Shown: piece after piece, positions 26,673-35,295 of the stretch
Position numbering within the stretch: position 1 is the first letter of the stretch
How the letters are laid out: each line of letters begins with the position of its first letter
Source of the DNA: DATCZB01 sp035513215
GTDB lineage: Bacteria; Pseudomonadota; Gammaproteobacteria; Steroidobacterales; Rariloculaceae
Reading direction: 5' to 3'
Length of the DNA: 64,000 nt
NCBI GenBank assembly: GCA_035513215.1
Contig: DATKCK010000005.1
Coordinates: 1 to 64,000, forward strand
The notes under the pieces: model-generated
What the model saw: the letters and a program-made list of their open reading frames with translations, nothing else
What the model was told of the DNA's origin: nothing
Database searches by the model: none
Position numbers and translations under genes: made by a program

Positions 26673-26921
26673 ATGGACGAGACGCGAAGAGAGTTTTTGA
26701 AGAAGGCAGGAAAGGTTGCGGTCTACACGCCGCCTGCGATGCTGGCCGTGGCGTATCCGAGTCTGGAGGCGATCGCGAGGTCCGGCTGCAACAACGGCGT
26801 CGGCAATGGTCCCGATTGCCTGCCGCCGGGGCTCGAGAAAAACGGGAAGGATTTTCTCGATAACGACGACGTTTACGGTACGCCCGGAAATCCGCAGAAC
26901 CGGGGCGGGTTCAACAATTAG
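26673..26921 (+). CDS. Small Tat-signal peptide, candidate substrate of a PqqD/HprK/nucleotidyltransferase cassette
   Basis: The 82-residue product has a textbook twin-arginine motif (T-R-R-E-F-L-K at 4-10). A hydrophobic stretch, VAVYTPPAMLAVAYPSLEA, follows. The 45-residue tail is Asn/Gly/Asp-rich with two Cys (39 and 49), contains PDCLPPGLEKNGKDF and ends in GGFNN. The start at 26673 follows AGGGG; an upstream in-frame start at 26637 is less likely. A hairpin follows, then two enzyme genes of types that modify short peptides. It is probably the substrate, exported folded or modified by Tat. Its exact nature is inferred from context. Confidence 0.72.
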   Translation: MDETRREFLKKAGKVAVYTPPAMLAVAYPSLEAIARSGCNNGVGNGPDCLPPGLEKNGKDFLDNDDVYGTPGNPQNRGGFNN

Positions 26922-26955
26922 TCGGACACCCCGGCAGCTTCAGGCAGTCGACGAG

Positions 26956-26985
26956 GAAAGAGGGCGCATTAAAGCGCCCTCTTTC
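26956..26985 (+). terminator. Hairpin between the small peptide gene and its enzymes (attenuator-like)
   Basis: GAAAGAGGGCGC, loop ATTAAA and GCGCCCTCTTTC form a perfect 12-bp stem. It starts 35 bases after the peptide stop and ends 72 bases before the next start. The T-rich 3' arm supports termination. Partial termination would give more peptide transcript than enzyme transcript, as is usual in peptide-modification clusters. Confidence 0.72.
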
Positions 26986-27056
26986 GATTCAGGGGCTTCG
27001 TCGGTTGCTCGAGTCGGCTCGTTACCTGTCAGGCAGCGATTCGCCACCATCGCATC

Positions 27057-28265
27057 GTGACCGAAAAGGTCGATCCGCGACCGAGACCCGGTGTTACCGA
27101 CTTCGAGCTGGAAGATCAGCTCGTTCTGTTCGACCGGCATGATCGAGCGACCTATGTTTTAAACGCGACGGCGGCGTTCGTCTGGCGTCGACTTCGCCAG
27201 CACGTCGGTCTCGATGCCGTCGTCTCGGAAGTCGCTCGTGACGCCGGAATATCGGAGCCTCGCGCCAGACGCGACGTCGATGCCATTGCAGCGCAATGGC
27301 TGGCTGCGGGTCTGATCGGCAGCGGGAGTCCGCGGCCGCAACGGGTCGCGACGGATCGAGCCGAGATCTCCACGCGACTTTCCGAACCGGCGCGACGGGA
27401 TGCCAGCCCGGAGCTCGGCCCGTGCAACGTCGATATCCGGATACTGGATTCGCATCTCCGGATCGAGGCCTTCGATCGTGCAATGATCGAAGCGATTGGC
27501 GAGGTTTTCGATGGCTTTCGAATCGAGCCCACCGGCAACACATCGGGCGGGACACGACTGCTCATTCGCCAGATGCCGCCCGGTTGGGGTCTATTCGAGG
27601 AAGCCCGCGAGCTGGCGCGTTGCAGGTCTCGCGATAGCGTTGTTCCTCTGGTTCATACTCATGCCCTGATGTTGGGCTATCTCCGCTCCTCGGGCATGGC
27701 GGCCGTTCATGGTGCCGCCTTGTCGAACGGAAAGACCTGCGTGCTCATGCCGGGATCTTCGGGCTGCGGCAAATCGACCCTGACGGCGGCGCTCGTTGGC
27801 GCGGGCTTCGCCTGCCTCGCAGACGATATCGCCGTGCTAACGGATTCGCCGGTCCGGCTGCGGCCGATGCCGGTCAGAATCGCTCTGAAGCAGGGCTCCT
27901 GGCCGCTGCTTTCGCGCCTCCGTGCGCATCTCGACGCGCTGCCCGAATATGCCCTGACCGAAGGCAGCAGGGTCAAGTACCTGTCGCCGGCTGGTGTTCG
28001 AGCTCAGTCCTTGAGCCAGTTTCCCGTGGAAATGAGCAGCCTGGTATTCCCCCGTTACGTTTCCGGGCCTAAGAACGAGCTTCGGCGGATCAGCAAGGGG
28101 GATACGTTCGGCAAGCTATTCGCTGCAGGTCACGATCTGAAGGGTCCGTTCTCGGAGAGTCGCGTTCGCACCGTGACGGACTGGCTGCGCGAGACGCCGT
28201 GCTTCGAGCTCGAGTTCTCCGATCTCGATGCCGCCACCGGACGGATCGCCGAACTTCTGTCATGA
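27057..28265 (+). CDS. PqqD-domain protein fused to an HprK-like kinase/ATPase
   Basis: The 402-residue protein starts at GTG with a weak ribosome-binding site. Residues about 1-95 form a PqqD-type winged helix (VLFDRHDRATYVLNATAAFVWRRL to the AAQWLAAGLIG region), the fold used as a recognition element for leader peptides. Residues about 125-402 are HPr-kinase-like: AAVHGAALS, Walker A GSSGCGKST (from residue 233), then FACLADDIAVLT and GSRVKYLSP. HprK homologues phosphorylate peptides such as the lasso precursor of the paeninodin cluster. The fusion puts recognition and catalysis in one chain. The preceding gene encodes the likely substrate. Confidence 0.85.
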   Translation: MTEKVDPRPRPGVTDFELEDQLVLFDRHDRATYVLNATAAFVWRRLRQHVGLDAVVSEVARDAGISEPRARRDVDAIAAQWLAAGLIGSGSPRPQRVATDRAEISTRLSEPARRDASPELGPCNVDIRILDSHLRIEAFDRAMIEAIGEVFDGFRIEPTGNTSGGTRLLIRQMPPGWGLFEEARELARCRSRDSVVPLVHTHALMLGYLRSSGMAAVHGAALSNGKTCVLMPGSSGCGKSTLTAALVGAGFACLADDIAVLTDSPVRLRPMPVRIALKQGSWPLLSRLRAHLDALPEYALTEGSRVKYLSPAGVRAQSLSQFPVEMSSLVFPRYVSGPKNELRRISKGDTFGKLFAAGHDLKGPFSESRVRTVTDWLRETPCFELEFSDLDAATGRIAELLS

Positions 28266-29374
28266 GCGTCCGTTTACAGGCCTGGGATCTGCTCAGGCGA
28301 TTGCTTTTCCCCCCGAGGGACGATCCGAAGATCGGCGATGGGTCGGCCACGCTCGACAACACGGTCGTGCAGACCGAGATGGTCCAGCAGGCCAACGCCT
28401 CGTTCGTGACGGCGGGGCTATGGCAAGGATTGCGCCGCTCTGGGCTGGACGGCTTGATCGACGATCCTGTACGCGAGTATCTGGACGCGTTCCACGCCAT
28501 GAACGCCGAAAGAAACGAGAGAATCCGCCGGCAGACGCTCGAATGTGTCGCCGCCCTGAATCGGGCAGGCGTCGTACCCATGCCGCTGAAAGGCGCGGCG
28601 TATCTCCTGAGTGGTCTTTACGCTGAGCCCGGCGAACGCTTCCTTTCCGACATCGATCTGCTGATACCAGAAGCCGCGGCGAGCAGGGCGTCTGCCGCTC
28701 TGGCCGGGATCGGATTCCGCGCGGCGCCGTCGCGTTTCGACTACACCGAGCATCATCATCTGCCAACCTTGATCCGCACGCTGAATGACGTCGCGGTCGA
28801 ACTGCATACGGCGCCCGTTCTGCCGCTGGCTCGCGTGAGCCTGTCGAGCGATGAGATCTGGGCGGGCGCAACCGAGCATGAATCTCGAGGATGCCGCTGG
28901 CGCACCGCGTCGGTGACAGACACGGCGATGCTCTCGTTCCTGCATGGAGAGGTCGTTGATCGGGCTCTGGCGCGCTGCGTCGTCGATCTTCGTGGCTTTC
29001 AGGATTTGTTTAGGCTCGTCGATCGGGCCAATGGGGAAATCGATTGGGAGCGGAATAGGAATCGCGCGTCTCGGGGCGGCCATTTGCCGACGTTTCGACG
29101 TTACACATCCGTATTCGCGCAATTGACGGGACGACAGTTCGTCGGGAAATGGGGCGGCGATCGCTGGCGTGATCGTGCTTACCACTCGCTGTTGAGGTCG
29201 GCGGTGCGATGGCCGTCGATTCAGCGCTGGGCCAATGATTTTCAGGTGCTCCAGGCGAGGCCGTTGAGGCAGCGTTACGACATCGGCGAGAGCCCGATCG
29301 CTCTGAGGGCGTATCGGATACGCGCATTCGGGGGAATCGTCCGCAAGCGCTTGAGGCGGCGCCCTGGCCGCTGA
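28262..29374 (+). CDS. Nucleotidyltransferase family protein (NTP_transf_5 type)
   Basis: The 370-residue protein begins in ATGA overlap with the kinase gene, so the two are coupled. The nucleotidyltransferase core has PLKGAAYLLSGLYAEPGERFLSD with the metal-binding Asp pair D-I-D at 130 and 132, and VAVELHTAPVLP supplying the third acidic residue. This family accompanies PqqD and HprK homologues in peptide-modification and lasso-type clusters. It may nucleotidylate the peptide or a phosphorylated intermediate; the reaction is unknown. The C-terminus is Arg-rich (RKRLRRRPGR). Confidence 0.85.
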   Translation: MSVRLQAWDLLRRLLFPPRDDPKIGDGSATLDNTVVQTEMVQQANASFVTAGLWQGLRRSGLDGLIDDPVREYLDAFHAMNAERNERIRRQTLECVAALNRAGVVPMPLKGAAYLLSGLYAEPGERFLSDIDLLIPEAAASRASAALAGIGFRAAPSRFDYTEHHHLPTLIRTLNDVAVELHTAPVLPLARVSLSSDEIWAGATEHESRGCRWRTASVTDTAMLSFLHGEVVDRALARCVVDLRGFQDLFRLVDRANGEIDWERNRNRASRGGHLPTFRRYTSVFAQLTGRQFVGKWGGDRWRDRAYHSLLRSAVRWPSIQRWANDFQVLQARPLRQRYDIGESPIALRAYRIRAFGGIVRKRLRRRPGR

Positions 29375-29407
29375 GCTGGAACCGGGTCTCCGGCCACTGA
29401 GTATCGA

Positions 29408-31870
29408 TTATTCGCAGCGCAGCGCGATACTCGGATCGGTGCCGGTCGCAGGCCGCGCCGCGACGATGCCGGATGCGAACGCGATCGCGAGCACGATCAG
29501 CGCGGCGCCGACCAGGCCGATCGGGTCGGTGGGGCTGACGCCGAAGAGGACGCCGGACAGAACGCCCGAAAGCGCGACGGCGAGAGCGATGCCGATCACG
29601 GCACCGATCGCAACGGGGCGCATCGTCTGGCGAATGATGAGCCCGAGCACATTCCGCGCCCGCGCGCCGAGCGCCATTCGAATCCCGATCTCGCGATACC
29701 GCCGCGTGACGGCGTAAGAAACGACGCCGTAGATGCCCACCGAAGCGAGCACGAGCGCCAGCACGCCGAGCCCGGCGCCGAGCGTCGTCACCATGCCCGA
29801 AACGCCGCGAAAATAGGCGACGTTGTCTTCGACGCTTCGCACCTGAAGCGTCAGGGCCGGGTCGACCGCTCGCGCCGCTGCGCGCAGCGCGGATGCCGTC
29901 GCCCCTAAGTCGAGTCGGCTTCTGACAAAAAGGACCTCGGACGTGCGAGCAGGGCCGTAGACGTAGTAAGGGTCGACCTGACCGAGCGCGCTGACCTGCG
30001 CGTCCGCGACGACGCCGACGACCTCGGCCGCGTCGTCGTTCAGCAGCAATGTCTGCCCGATCGGATCGGCATCGGCCCAGAAGTTGCGCGCCGTGGATTC
30101 CGTGACGATGACGGGACGAGCACTGTCTTCACTGCCCGCACTGGCGATCTCGGCGTCCGTGAAGGTGCGTCCGCGCAGGATGGGGATGCCGAAAACCGAG
30201 AAGAAGTCGGCCGTCACGGGATTGAATTCCGCCCGGCGCAATTCGAACTCGCTGCCGCCGGGCAGTCCGACCGGGAAGCCCATGCGGTCGTCGCCGAGCG
30301 GCTCTTGCATCGCGTAAGCGACGGCTTCGACACCGGGCAATGTTGCGACTTCCTGCATCAGGCGGTCACGCATGAGATCCGTCTCTTCGGCGCTGTAACC
30401 GGCATCCTGCAGCGCCAGGCTCATCCATGCGACATTTCGATAGTCGAAACCGGGGTCGACCGTATAGGTTGCGTAGAGACCGCGGACCAACAGGCCGGCG
30501 GCGATCATGAGCGCCATGCAAAGCGCGACTTGCACGCCGATCAGCGTTCCCCGCAACCGGCCGCCGCGCGCGCCCCTGGCTGAGATCTGGCCATCCTGCT
30601 TGATCACCGCGTTGAGATCGAGTCTCGAGGTTTGCAGAGCCGGTGCGAGCCCGAACAAAACGCCGGTCATTAGCGTCAGCCCGAACGCGAACCAGAGCAC
30701 GCGGAGATCCGGGCTGATATCCCAGGCGAAAACCGGTATGCCCGGCGGCGAAAGCGCCGGAAGCGCAACGGCCACAAGCACTTGAAACGACCAGAACGCG
30801 AGCGCGGCACCGAAGAGTCCGCCGACGATCGCGATCAGCATGCTCTCGGTCAGCAGCCCGCGAACGACGCGCGCTCGGCTCGCGCCGAGTGAATAGCGTA
30901 TAGCGATCTCGCGGTGCGTCGCCATGCCGCGCGCGAGCAGTAGATTCGCAACATTGGCGCAGGCGAGCAAGAGGATCAGACCGAAAGCCGTCATGAGCAC
31001 GGCCGCGGCGCCAGTCGCCATGTCACCGATCATCGGAGGGACCGTCATCGGCGTCGCGCGCTCGATCTCGAACGTGGTCGAGCGGCCAGGGGTCTGCCGA
31101 TCGATCTGCGCCGCGATGACGCCGAGCTCGGCACGCACCTGATCGATCCCCGACCCGTCGGCACGGCGGCCGATCAGGTAGAGCCAGAGCCAGTTGTCGT
31201 TGTCGTAGGCGGGTCGATTCGGCTGCAGGAGGGAAGCGCTGCTGACCGGTGCATAGTAGCCGGCCCGGTAGGGCGACGCGCTGTAAGTGCCCTGGTCTGC
31301 CACGCCGACGACCGTGAAGCGCTGACGGTTGAGCTCGACGCTCTGGCCGAGAATCTGGGAGGACGCCGCGAACGACTCGTTCCAGAGCTCGTAGCCGAGC
31401 ACGACGACAGGGTTCGCGCCCGGCTCGCAGTCCGGCGCCGCCAGAGCGCGGCCGAGCATCGGCGGCCGCTGCATGACGTCGAAGTAGTTGCAGGTGACGA
31501 TGGCGCTGGCGATTTCCCGGGGCGCTTCACCGCCGAGAGTCGTGCGCGTCGGGCCCGAATGTCCGAATACGCCCGACAATGTTTCGGCACGGCCGTCATA
31601 AGCACGCCATTCGGCCGTCGAGAAGGTGCCGACACCGCTTCGCACGTAATCGTCCACGCCCTCGACGCCCTGGTAGATCGAGACGAGCTCGTCTGCATCG
31701 GGTGCCGGCAGATCGCGGAACAGCACGCCGTTCAGCACGCTGAAAACGCCGGCATTGATCCCGATGCCGAGCGCGATCGTCGCGACAGTCTCAACCGTGA
31801 AGCCCGGGCTGCGGCTCAAAGAGCGCGTTGAGTATCGCAGCTCGTTCCAGAAGTCTACGAGGATTGACAT
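29408..31870 (-). CDS. ADOP-family ABC transporter permease (MacB/FtsX type)
   Basis: The 820-residue protein has two FtsX/MacB units. The N-terminal unit begins NELRYSTRSLSRSPGFT, with helix 1 (VATIALGIGINAGVFSVLNGV) and a large periplasmic MacB-PCD domain. It has three helices around 285-410. A second unit runs from about residue 440 and the protein ends with AARPATGTDPSIALRCE. This is the acidobacterial duplicated orphan permease layout, without an ATPase. It starts at 31870; a longer in-frame start at 31978 is rejected because that leader reads through a relic gene. The ATPases encoded at 36562 and 37399 have no permease of their own and are possible partners. Confidence 0.88.
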   Translation of the reverse strand: MSILVDFWNELRYSTRSLSRSPGFTVETVATIALGIGINAGVFSVLNGVLFRDLPAPDADELVSIYQGVEGVDDYVRSGVGTFSTAEWRAYDGRAETLSGVFGHSGPTRTTLGGEAPREIASAIVTCNYFDVMQRPPMLGRALAAPDCEPGANPVVVLGYELWNESFAASSQILGQSVELNRQRFTVVGVADQGTYSASPYRAGYYAPVSSASLLQPNRPAYDNDNWLWLYLIGRRADGSGIDQVRAELGVIAAQIDRQTPGRSTTFEIERATPMTVPPMIGDMATGAAAVLMTAFGLILLLACANVANLLLARGMATHREIAIRYSLGASRARVVRGLLTESMLIAIVGGLFGAALAFWSFQVLVAVALPALSPPGIPVFAWDISPDLRVLWFAFGLTLMTGVLFGLAPALQTSRLDLNAVIKQDGQISARGARGGRLRGTLIGVQVALCMALMIAAGLLVRGLYATYTVDPGFDYRNVAWMSLALQDAGYSAEETDLMRDRLMQEVATLPGVEAVAYAMQEPLGDDRMGFPVGLPGGSEFELRRAEFNPVTADFFSVFGIPILRGRTFTDAEIASAGSEDSARPVIVTESTARNFWADADPIGQTLLLNDDAAEVVGVVADAQVSALGQVDPYYVYGPARTSEVLFVRSRLDLGATASALRAAARAVDPALTLQVRSVEDNVAYFRGVSGMVTTLGAGLGVLALVLASVGIYGVVSYAVTRRYREIGIRMALGARARNVLGLIIRQTMRPVAIGAVIGIALAVALSGVLSGVLFGVSPTDPIGLVGAALIVLAIAFASGIVAARPATGTDPSIALRCE

Positions 31871-31907
31871 GGATCCTACTCCTGAAGGTCGATGTCGGTT
31901 CTGCTGC

Positions 31908-32009
31908 TCATTCGTAGCGCAGCACCGAGGTCGGCTCCGTTCCCGTTGCCGGCCGAGCAGCGATGACGCCTGCCGCAAGCGCGACGCCGACCCCGGGTAC
32001 TAGCAAGCA
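31908..32009 (-). pseudogene. 3' remnant of a second ADOP permease gene
   Basis: On the minus strand this stretch reads LVPGVGVALAAGVIAARPATG, then TEPTSVLRYE and a TGA at 31908-31910. It matches the end of the intact neighbour (FASGIVAARPATGTDPSIALRCE, then stop). No start or upstream coding homology survives. The rest of 32010-32196 holds only the aldo/keto reductase leader. The tandem paralogue was probably lost by deletion, leaving its last about 32 codons. Confidence 0.78.
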
Positions 32010-32196
32010 ACGTGCCAGGCTGTGACGCGGCAGTGAAGGCCCGCGGAGCGAGGGCCGGGCGCTGTGTTGGGCCGGACGAGCGGGCCTCGCCTGGTCCCGA
32101 CATCGATACAGCCGTCCCGTTTTCGAGATTCGAGGCTTCCGACTTGCGGTCTACGATTTCGCTATGATCGATGGATCACCACGTACTGGAGGCGCC

Positions 32197-33162
32197 ATGA
32201 GCGAACTGCCGCGATCGACACTCGGGCGCACCGGTCTCGAGGTCACCAAGCTCGGCTATGGCGCGATGGAGCTGCGAGGGACGGACCACTTTCCGCGACT
32301 CTCCGCCGCCGAGGCGAGCGCGATCCTCAATGCCGTGCTCGATAGCGGGATCAACTACATCGATACCTCGCCGGACTACGGGTATTCGGAGGAGCTGATC
32401 GGCCGGCACATCGCGCATCGCCGCGACGAGTTCTTTCTCGCGAGCAAATGCGGCTGTCCCGTCGAGCCGCCAGACTTGCCGCACGCAGAGCGCAAACCCC
32501 ATTCGTTCACACGCGAGAACATTCGGGCCGGCGTCGAGCAGAGCCTGAAGCGCATGCAGACCGATTACCTCGATGTCGTGCAGTTTCACATCAGCCCCGC
32601 CCGCGCCGTGCTCGAGGAGAACAATTCGATCGCCGAGCTCGAGACGCTTCGGAGGGAAGGCAAGGTCCGCTTCATCGGCATGTCGGGGACTGACCCCGAA
32701 CTCAGTGAGCACATCGAGATGGGCGTCTTCGATGTGTTTCAGATTCCCTATTCGCTGGTCGAGCGTGAGCACGAATCCCTGATTCACGAAGCGGCGCGGC
32801 GAGGCGCCGGGATCGTCATCCGCGGCGGGGTCGCGCGCGGCGTGATCGTCAAGGACGAGTCGATCATCGACGACTACCCGGACTTCCTGCAGGCAGGCTT
32901 CAGGGCCAGGCGGCGGCGCTGGCTCGAAGCCGAGGTCGAGAGCCTGCTCGGTGACATGACGCCGATGGAATTCATGCTGCGGTTCACGATCAGCAATCCC
33001 GACATGAGCACGACGATCGTCGGCACCGCGAATCCGGCTCATCTCGAGCACAATGTCGAGGTCGCGGCCAGGGGGCCGCTGCCGAAAGACTTGTACGCGG
33101 CGGCCAGGAAGTGGTTCGGCGCAACGGCACCGGCGCTCAGCGAGCTCGGCGATAACCGGTGA
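32197..33162 (+). CDS. Aldo/keto reductase
   Basis: The 321-residue NAD(P)H-dependent oxidoreductase starts at 32197 after GGAGG. It has the TIM-barrel signatures LGRTGLEVTKLGYGAMEL and NYIDTSPDYGYSEELIG (catalytic Asp and Tyr). The Lys is in FFLASKCG and the His in VVQFHIS. MEFMLRFTISNPDMSTTIVGT near the C-terminus is the cofactor-side loop. The substrate is not predictable. The next gene encodes a small zinc-ribbon protein. Confidence 0.93.
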   Translation: MSELPRSTLGRTGLEVTKLGYGAMELRGTDHFPRLSAAEASAILNAVLDSGINYIDTSPDYGYSEELIGRHIAHRRDEFFLASKCGCPVEPPDLPHAERKPHSFTRENIRAGVEQSLKRMQTDYLDVVQFHISPARAVLEENNSIAELETLRREGKVRFIGMSGTDPELSEHIEMGVFDVFQIPYSLVEREHESLIHEAARRGAGIVIRGGVARGVIVKDESIIDDYPDFLQAGFRARRRRWLEAEVESLLGDMTPMEFMLRFTISNPDMSTTIVGTANPAHLEHNVEVAARGPLPKDLYAAARKWFGATAPALSELGDNR

Positions 33163-33200
33163 ACGAGCGTGCTTGGGCCGCCCTACAGTATCATCGGCAC

Positions 33201-33455
33201 GTGCCGATCTACGATTTCAAATGCCGGGCGTGCGGTCACGTGTTCGACGAGCTCGTCAAGCTCGGCGCGACGCCCGATTGCCCGTCATGCGGCGGCAGGG
33301 ATCTCGAACGCCTGGTCTCGTTGCCTGCCGTCAGCACGGAATCGAGCCGCCAGAGATCGCTGAGCAAGGCGCGCGCGCGTGCCGGCAAAGTGCATAAGGA
33401 GAAACAGCACGCGCAGGCGGAGTACGAGCGCAACTACATCAAGGATCACAGCTGA
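33201..33455 (+). CDS. FmdB-family zinc-ribbon protein
   Basis: The 84-residue protein starts with GTG at 33201, giving the family-typical (M)PIYDFKCRACGHVF. An upstream in-frame start at 33159 would add a non-conserved leader. CRAC and CPSC pairs form one zinc ribbon. The C-terminal half is Lys/Arg-rich and helical. FmdB-type regulators of this size are widespread small proteins of unsettled function, possibly transcription-related. Confidence 0.9.
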   Translation: MPIYDFKCRACGHVFDELVKLGATPDCPSCGGRDLERLVSLPAVSTESSRQRSLSKARARAGKVHKEKQHAQAEYERNYIKDHS

Positions 33456-33744
33456 CTAAGCTCCGGGCGCTGACCGCCCGGTGCCGATCTGCCTATCAGT
33501 GGCGTTGCTCATCGCAGCCGCTTTCGTCGCCCCGCTGGACCTCACTACGCTTTTCGCGATGCCGGCACCCGATGGCACGTACCTTGCAGCGCTCCGCGGG
33601 GAGCCGGCAACCATTCGGAGAACGACGATGATGAGGAAGAACGTCAAGACGGCGATCGGGGCATCGCGGGCGCAGCAGGCCAGCGAGCAAGCGCGGTAAA
33701 CCGTCACGATTGCCGTTGCGACGCAAGTTGCTGTAAATTCTGTC

Positions 33745-34344
33745 ATGACGAGCAAGAATTTAGAAGCAAGCAGCCTTGGGGAGTTGCTGGATCAGATCGA
33801 ATCGGCGGCGAGCGACAGCGATCAGGTGTCGCTGGACACAGTCATGAGCGCCGTGGGACGGCGATCGTTCGGTCCGATACTCGTTCTTGTGGGCCTGATT
33901 ATCCTGGCGCCAGTGGTCGGTGACATCCCGGGCGTCCCGACGATCATGGCACTGCTGCTCATACTGACAGCTGGACAGGTGCTGATGCGTCGCAAACATC
34001 TGTGGTTGCCACGCTGGATGCTGGAGCGTCGCGTTTCGAGCGAAAAGCTCGACAAAGTTACCCAGTGGCTGCGAAAACCCGCGCGATTCATCGACGGCCT
34101 GTTGCGCCAGCGCCTGCAACGCCTCACGGATGAATTCGGCATCCAGGTCACGGCAGTCCTTTGCATCGTTATCGCGGCCGCCCTGCCGCCGATGGAACTC
34201 GTGCCGTTCAGTGCGAACGTTGCCGGCATCGCGCTGACCGCGCTCGGCCTTGCACTCATAGCCAATGACGGGTTGCTGGCGATCGGCGCGGCGGTCGTCA
34301 GTGTCGGCGCTATCGGTCTGGTGGTTTACACCGTATTCTTCTGA
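33745..34344 (+). CDS. ExoD-family membrane protein (exopolysaccharide synthesis)
   Basis: The 199-residue protein has an N-terminal cytoplasmic stretch (LGELLDQIESAA). ExoD-type membrane segments follow: SFGPILVLVGLIILAPVVGDI, PTIMALLLILTAGQVL and a C-terminal pair (ALCIAL-type helices at about 135-199). ExoD is required for exopolysaccharide production and alkaline tolerance in Sinorhizobium; its exact activity is unclear. The 289 bases between the FmdB gene (33455) and this start hold no convincing gene or signal. Confidence 0.88.
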   Translation: MTSKNLEASSLGELLDQIESAASDSDQVSLDTVMSAVGRRSFGPILVLVGLIILAPVVGDIPGVPTIMALLLILTAGQVLMRRKHLWLPRWMLERRVSSEKLDKVTQWLRKPARFIDGLLRQRLQRLTDEFGIQVTAVLCIVIAAALPPMELVPFSANVAGIALTALGLALIANDGLLAIGAAVVSVGAIGLVVYTVFF

Positions 34345-34399
34345 GCGAAAGCCGTTCGCCCCTCTCGTTGGAGGCCATAAATCGCGCTATTGTTGTGCG

Positions 34400-35134
34400 G
34401 TGAGGCGCGCCGCGACAGCAGTCCTTATCCTCGCCCTGCTGGGTAGCGGTTTCGTGCACGCACAGTTCGGCCGCCGCTTCGGAATCCCGATACCGGACAA
34501 CGAACCGCCGCCGTCGGAGCTCATCGTATCGCGCTGGCACTTCGGCACCAACGGCCGGATCGGCCACATGGGCTGGTCGCACAACTATCCGGACGCGGAG
34601 TTCAATCTCAACGAGTTCGTCGGCCGCACGACACGCATCGAAGCCTCGCCCGACTCCTACCGCCTGCTCGAGCTCGGCAGTCCCGAGATATTCGAGTATC
34701 CGTTTGCGTTCATTTCCGAGCCGGGCGAGATGGAAATGACGGAGCAGGAGGTGCGGAACCTGCGCGAGTACATCGAGCGCGGCGGATTCGTACTGATCGA
34801 CGATTTCGACGGCGATCACATGGACAACCTGCGCGAGGAGATGCACCGAGTGTTTCCGGACCGGAATTTCGAGCGTCTCACGGCTGATAATCCGATGCTC
34901 GACATCATCTTTGCCGTCGACGACTTACAGAGCATGGCGCCGCATGTGCCGGGCGGCGACCCGATCTACTGGGGGCTCGTCAACGACCGCGGCGAGATTG
35001 CGATCGTGGCCTGCCACAACAACGATCTCGCGAACTTCTGGGAGTGGTACGGCTTGCCCGGATACCCGCTCGAACCCGCGACCGATGCGTTTCGAATCGG
35101 CGCCAATCTCGTCGTCCACGCGTTCACGCACTGA
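34400..35134 (+). CDS. DUF4159 domain-containing secreted protein
   Basis: The protein is about 244 residues. GTG at 34400 is preferred because it gives a signal peptide (RRAATAVLILALLGSGFVHA). An open extension to 34265 runs back into the ExoD gene. The DUF4159 region has WSHNYPDAEFNLNEFVGRTT, EYPFAFISEPGEMEMTEQEV, LREYIERGGFVLIDDFDG and EEMHRVFPD. DUF4159 proteins have a glutamine-amidotransferase-like fold and often lie near MoxR/DUF58 genes, which are not seen here. The function is unknown. Confidence 0.88.
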   Translation: MRRAATAVLILALLGSGFVHAQFGRRFGIPIPDNEPPPSELIVSRWHFGTNGRIGHMGWSHNYPDAEFNLNEFVGRTTRIEASPDSYRLLELGSPEIFEYPFAFISEPGEMEMTEQEVRNLREYIERGGFVLIDDFDGDHMDNLREEMHRVFPDRNFERLTADNPMLDIIFAVDDLQSMAPHVPGGDPIYWGLVNDRGEIAIVACHNNDLANFWEWYGLPGYPLEPATDAFRIGANLVVHAFTH

Positions 35135-35155
35135 GCGGCCGGGCCGGTCGTCGGT

Positions 35156-35175
35156 CCGTCCCGATTTCGGGACGG
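35156..35175 (+). terminator. Hairpin after the DUF4159 gene
   Basis: CCGTCCCG, loop ATTT and CGGGACGG form a perfect 8-bp stem 22 bases after the stop. It separates this gene from the efflux operon promoter. There is no T-run, so it is a moderate candidate. Confidence 0.5.
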
Positions 35176-35268
35176 AGGCGCGGATGCGGGACGCCGGGCG
35201 TCGACCGTCTCCGTTGGAGATCTACAAAATGAAAATATAAAACAATCACTTGTACCGCATCACTCAGT

Positions 35269-35283
35269 TGGCATGGGAGTTGC
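35269..35283 (+). promoter_or_regulatory. Candidate sigma-54 promoter of the efflux operon
   Basis: TGGCATGGGAGTTGC matches the sigma-54 pattern TGGCAYR-N4-TTGC with exact GG-to-GC spacing (35270 and 35282). The same operon encodes a sigma-54-dependent activator. The predicted transcription start falls at about 35295, one base before the ATG at 35296. A sigma-54 transcript would thus be nearly leaderless, while AAGGAG (35285-35290) would serve transcripts from further upstream. An AT-rich stretch at 35226-35250 could hold activator sites. Confidence 0.65.
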
Positions 35284-35295
35284 TAAGGAGCCAGC

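Noticed and set aside
26673..29374. Assignment of the peptide cassette as a lasso peptide cluster
   Set aside because: No asparagine-synthetase-like cyclase or B2 transglutaminase-type protease is encoded nearby, so lasso formation cannot be supported.
33481..33699. 72-codon open frame between the FmdB and ExoD genes
   Set aside because: GTG start without a good ribosome-binding site, and it is overlapped by equally open antisense frames.
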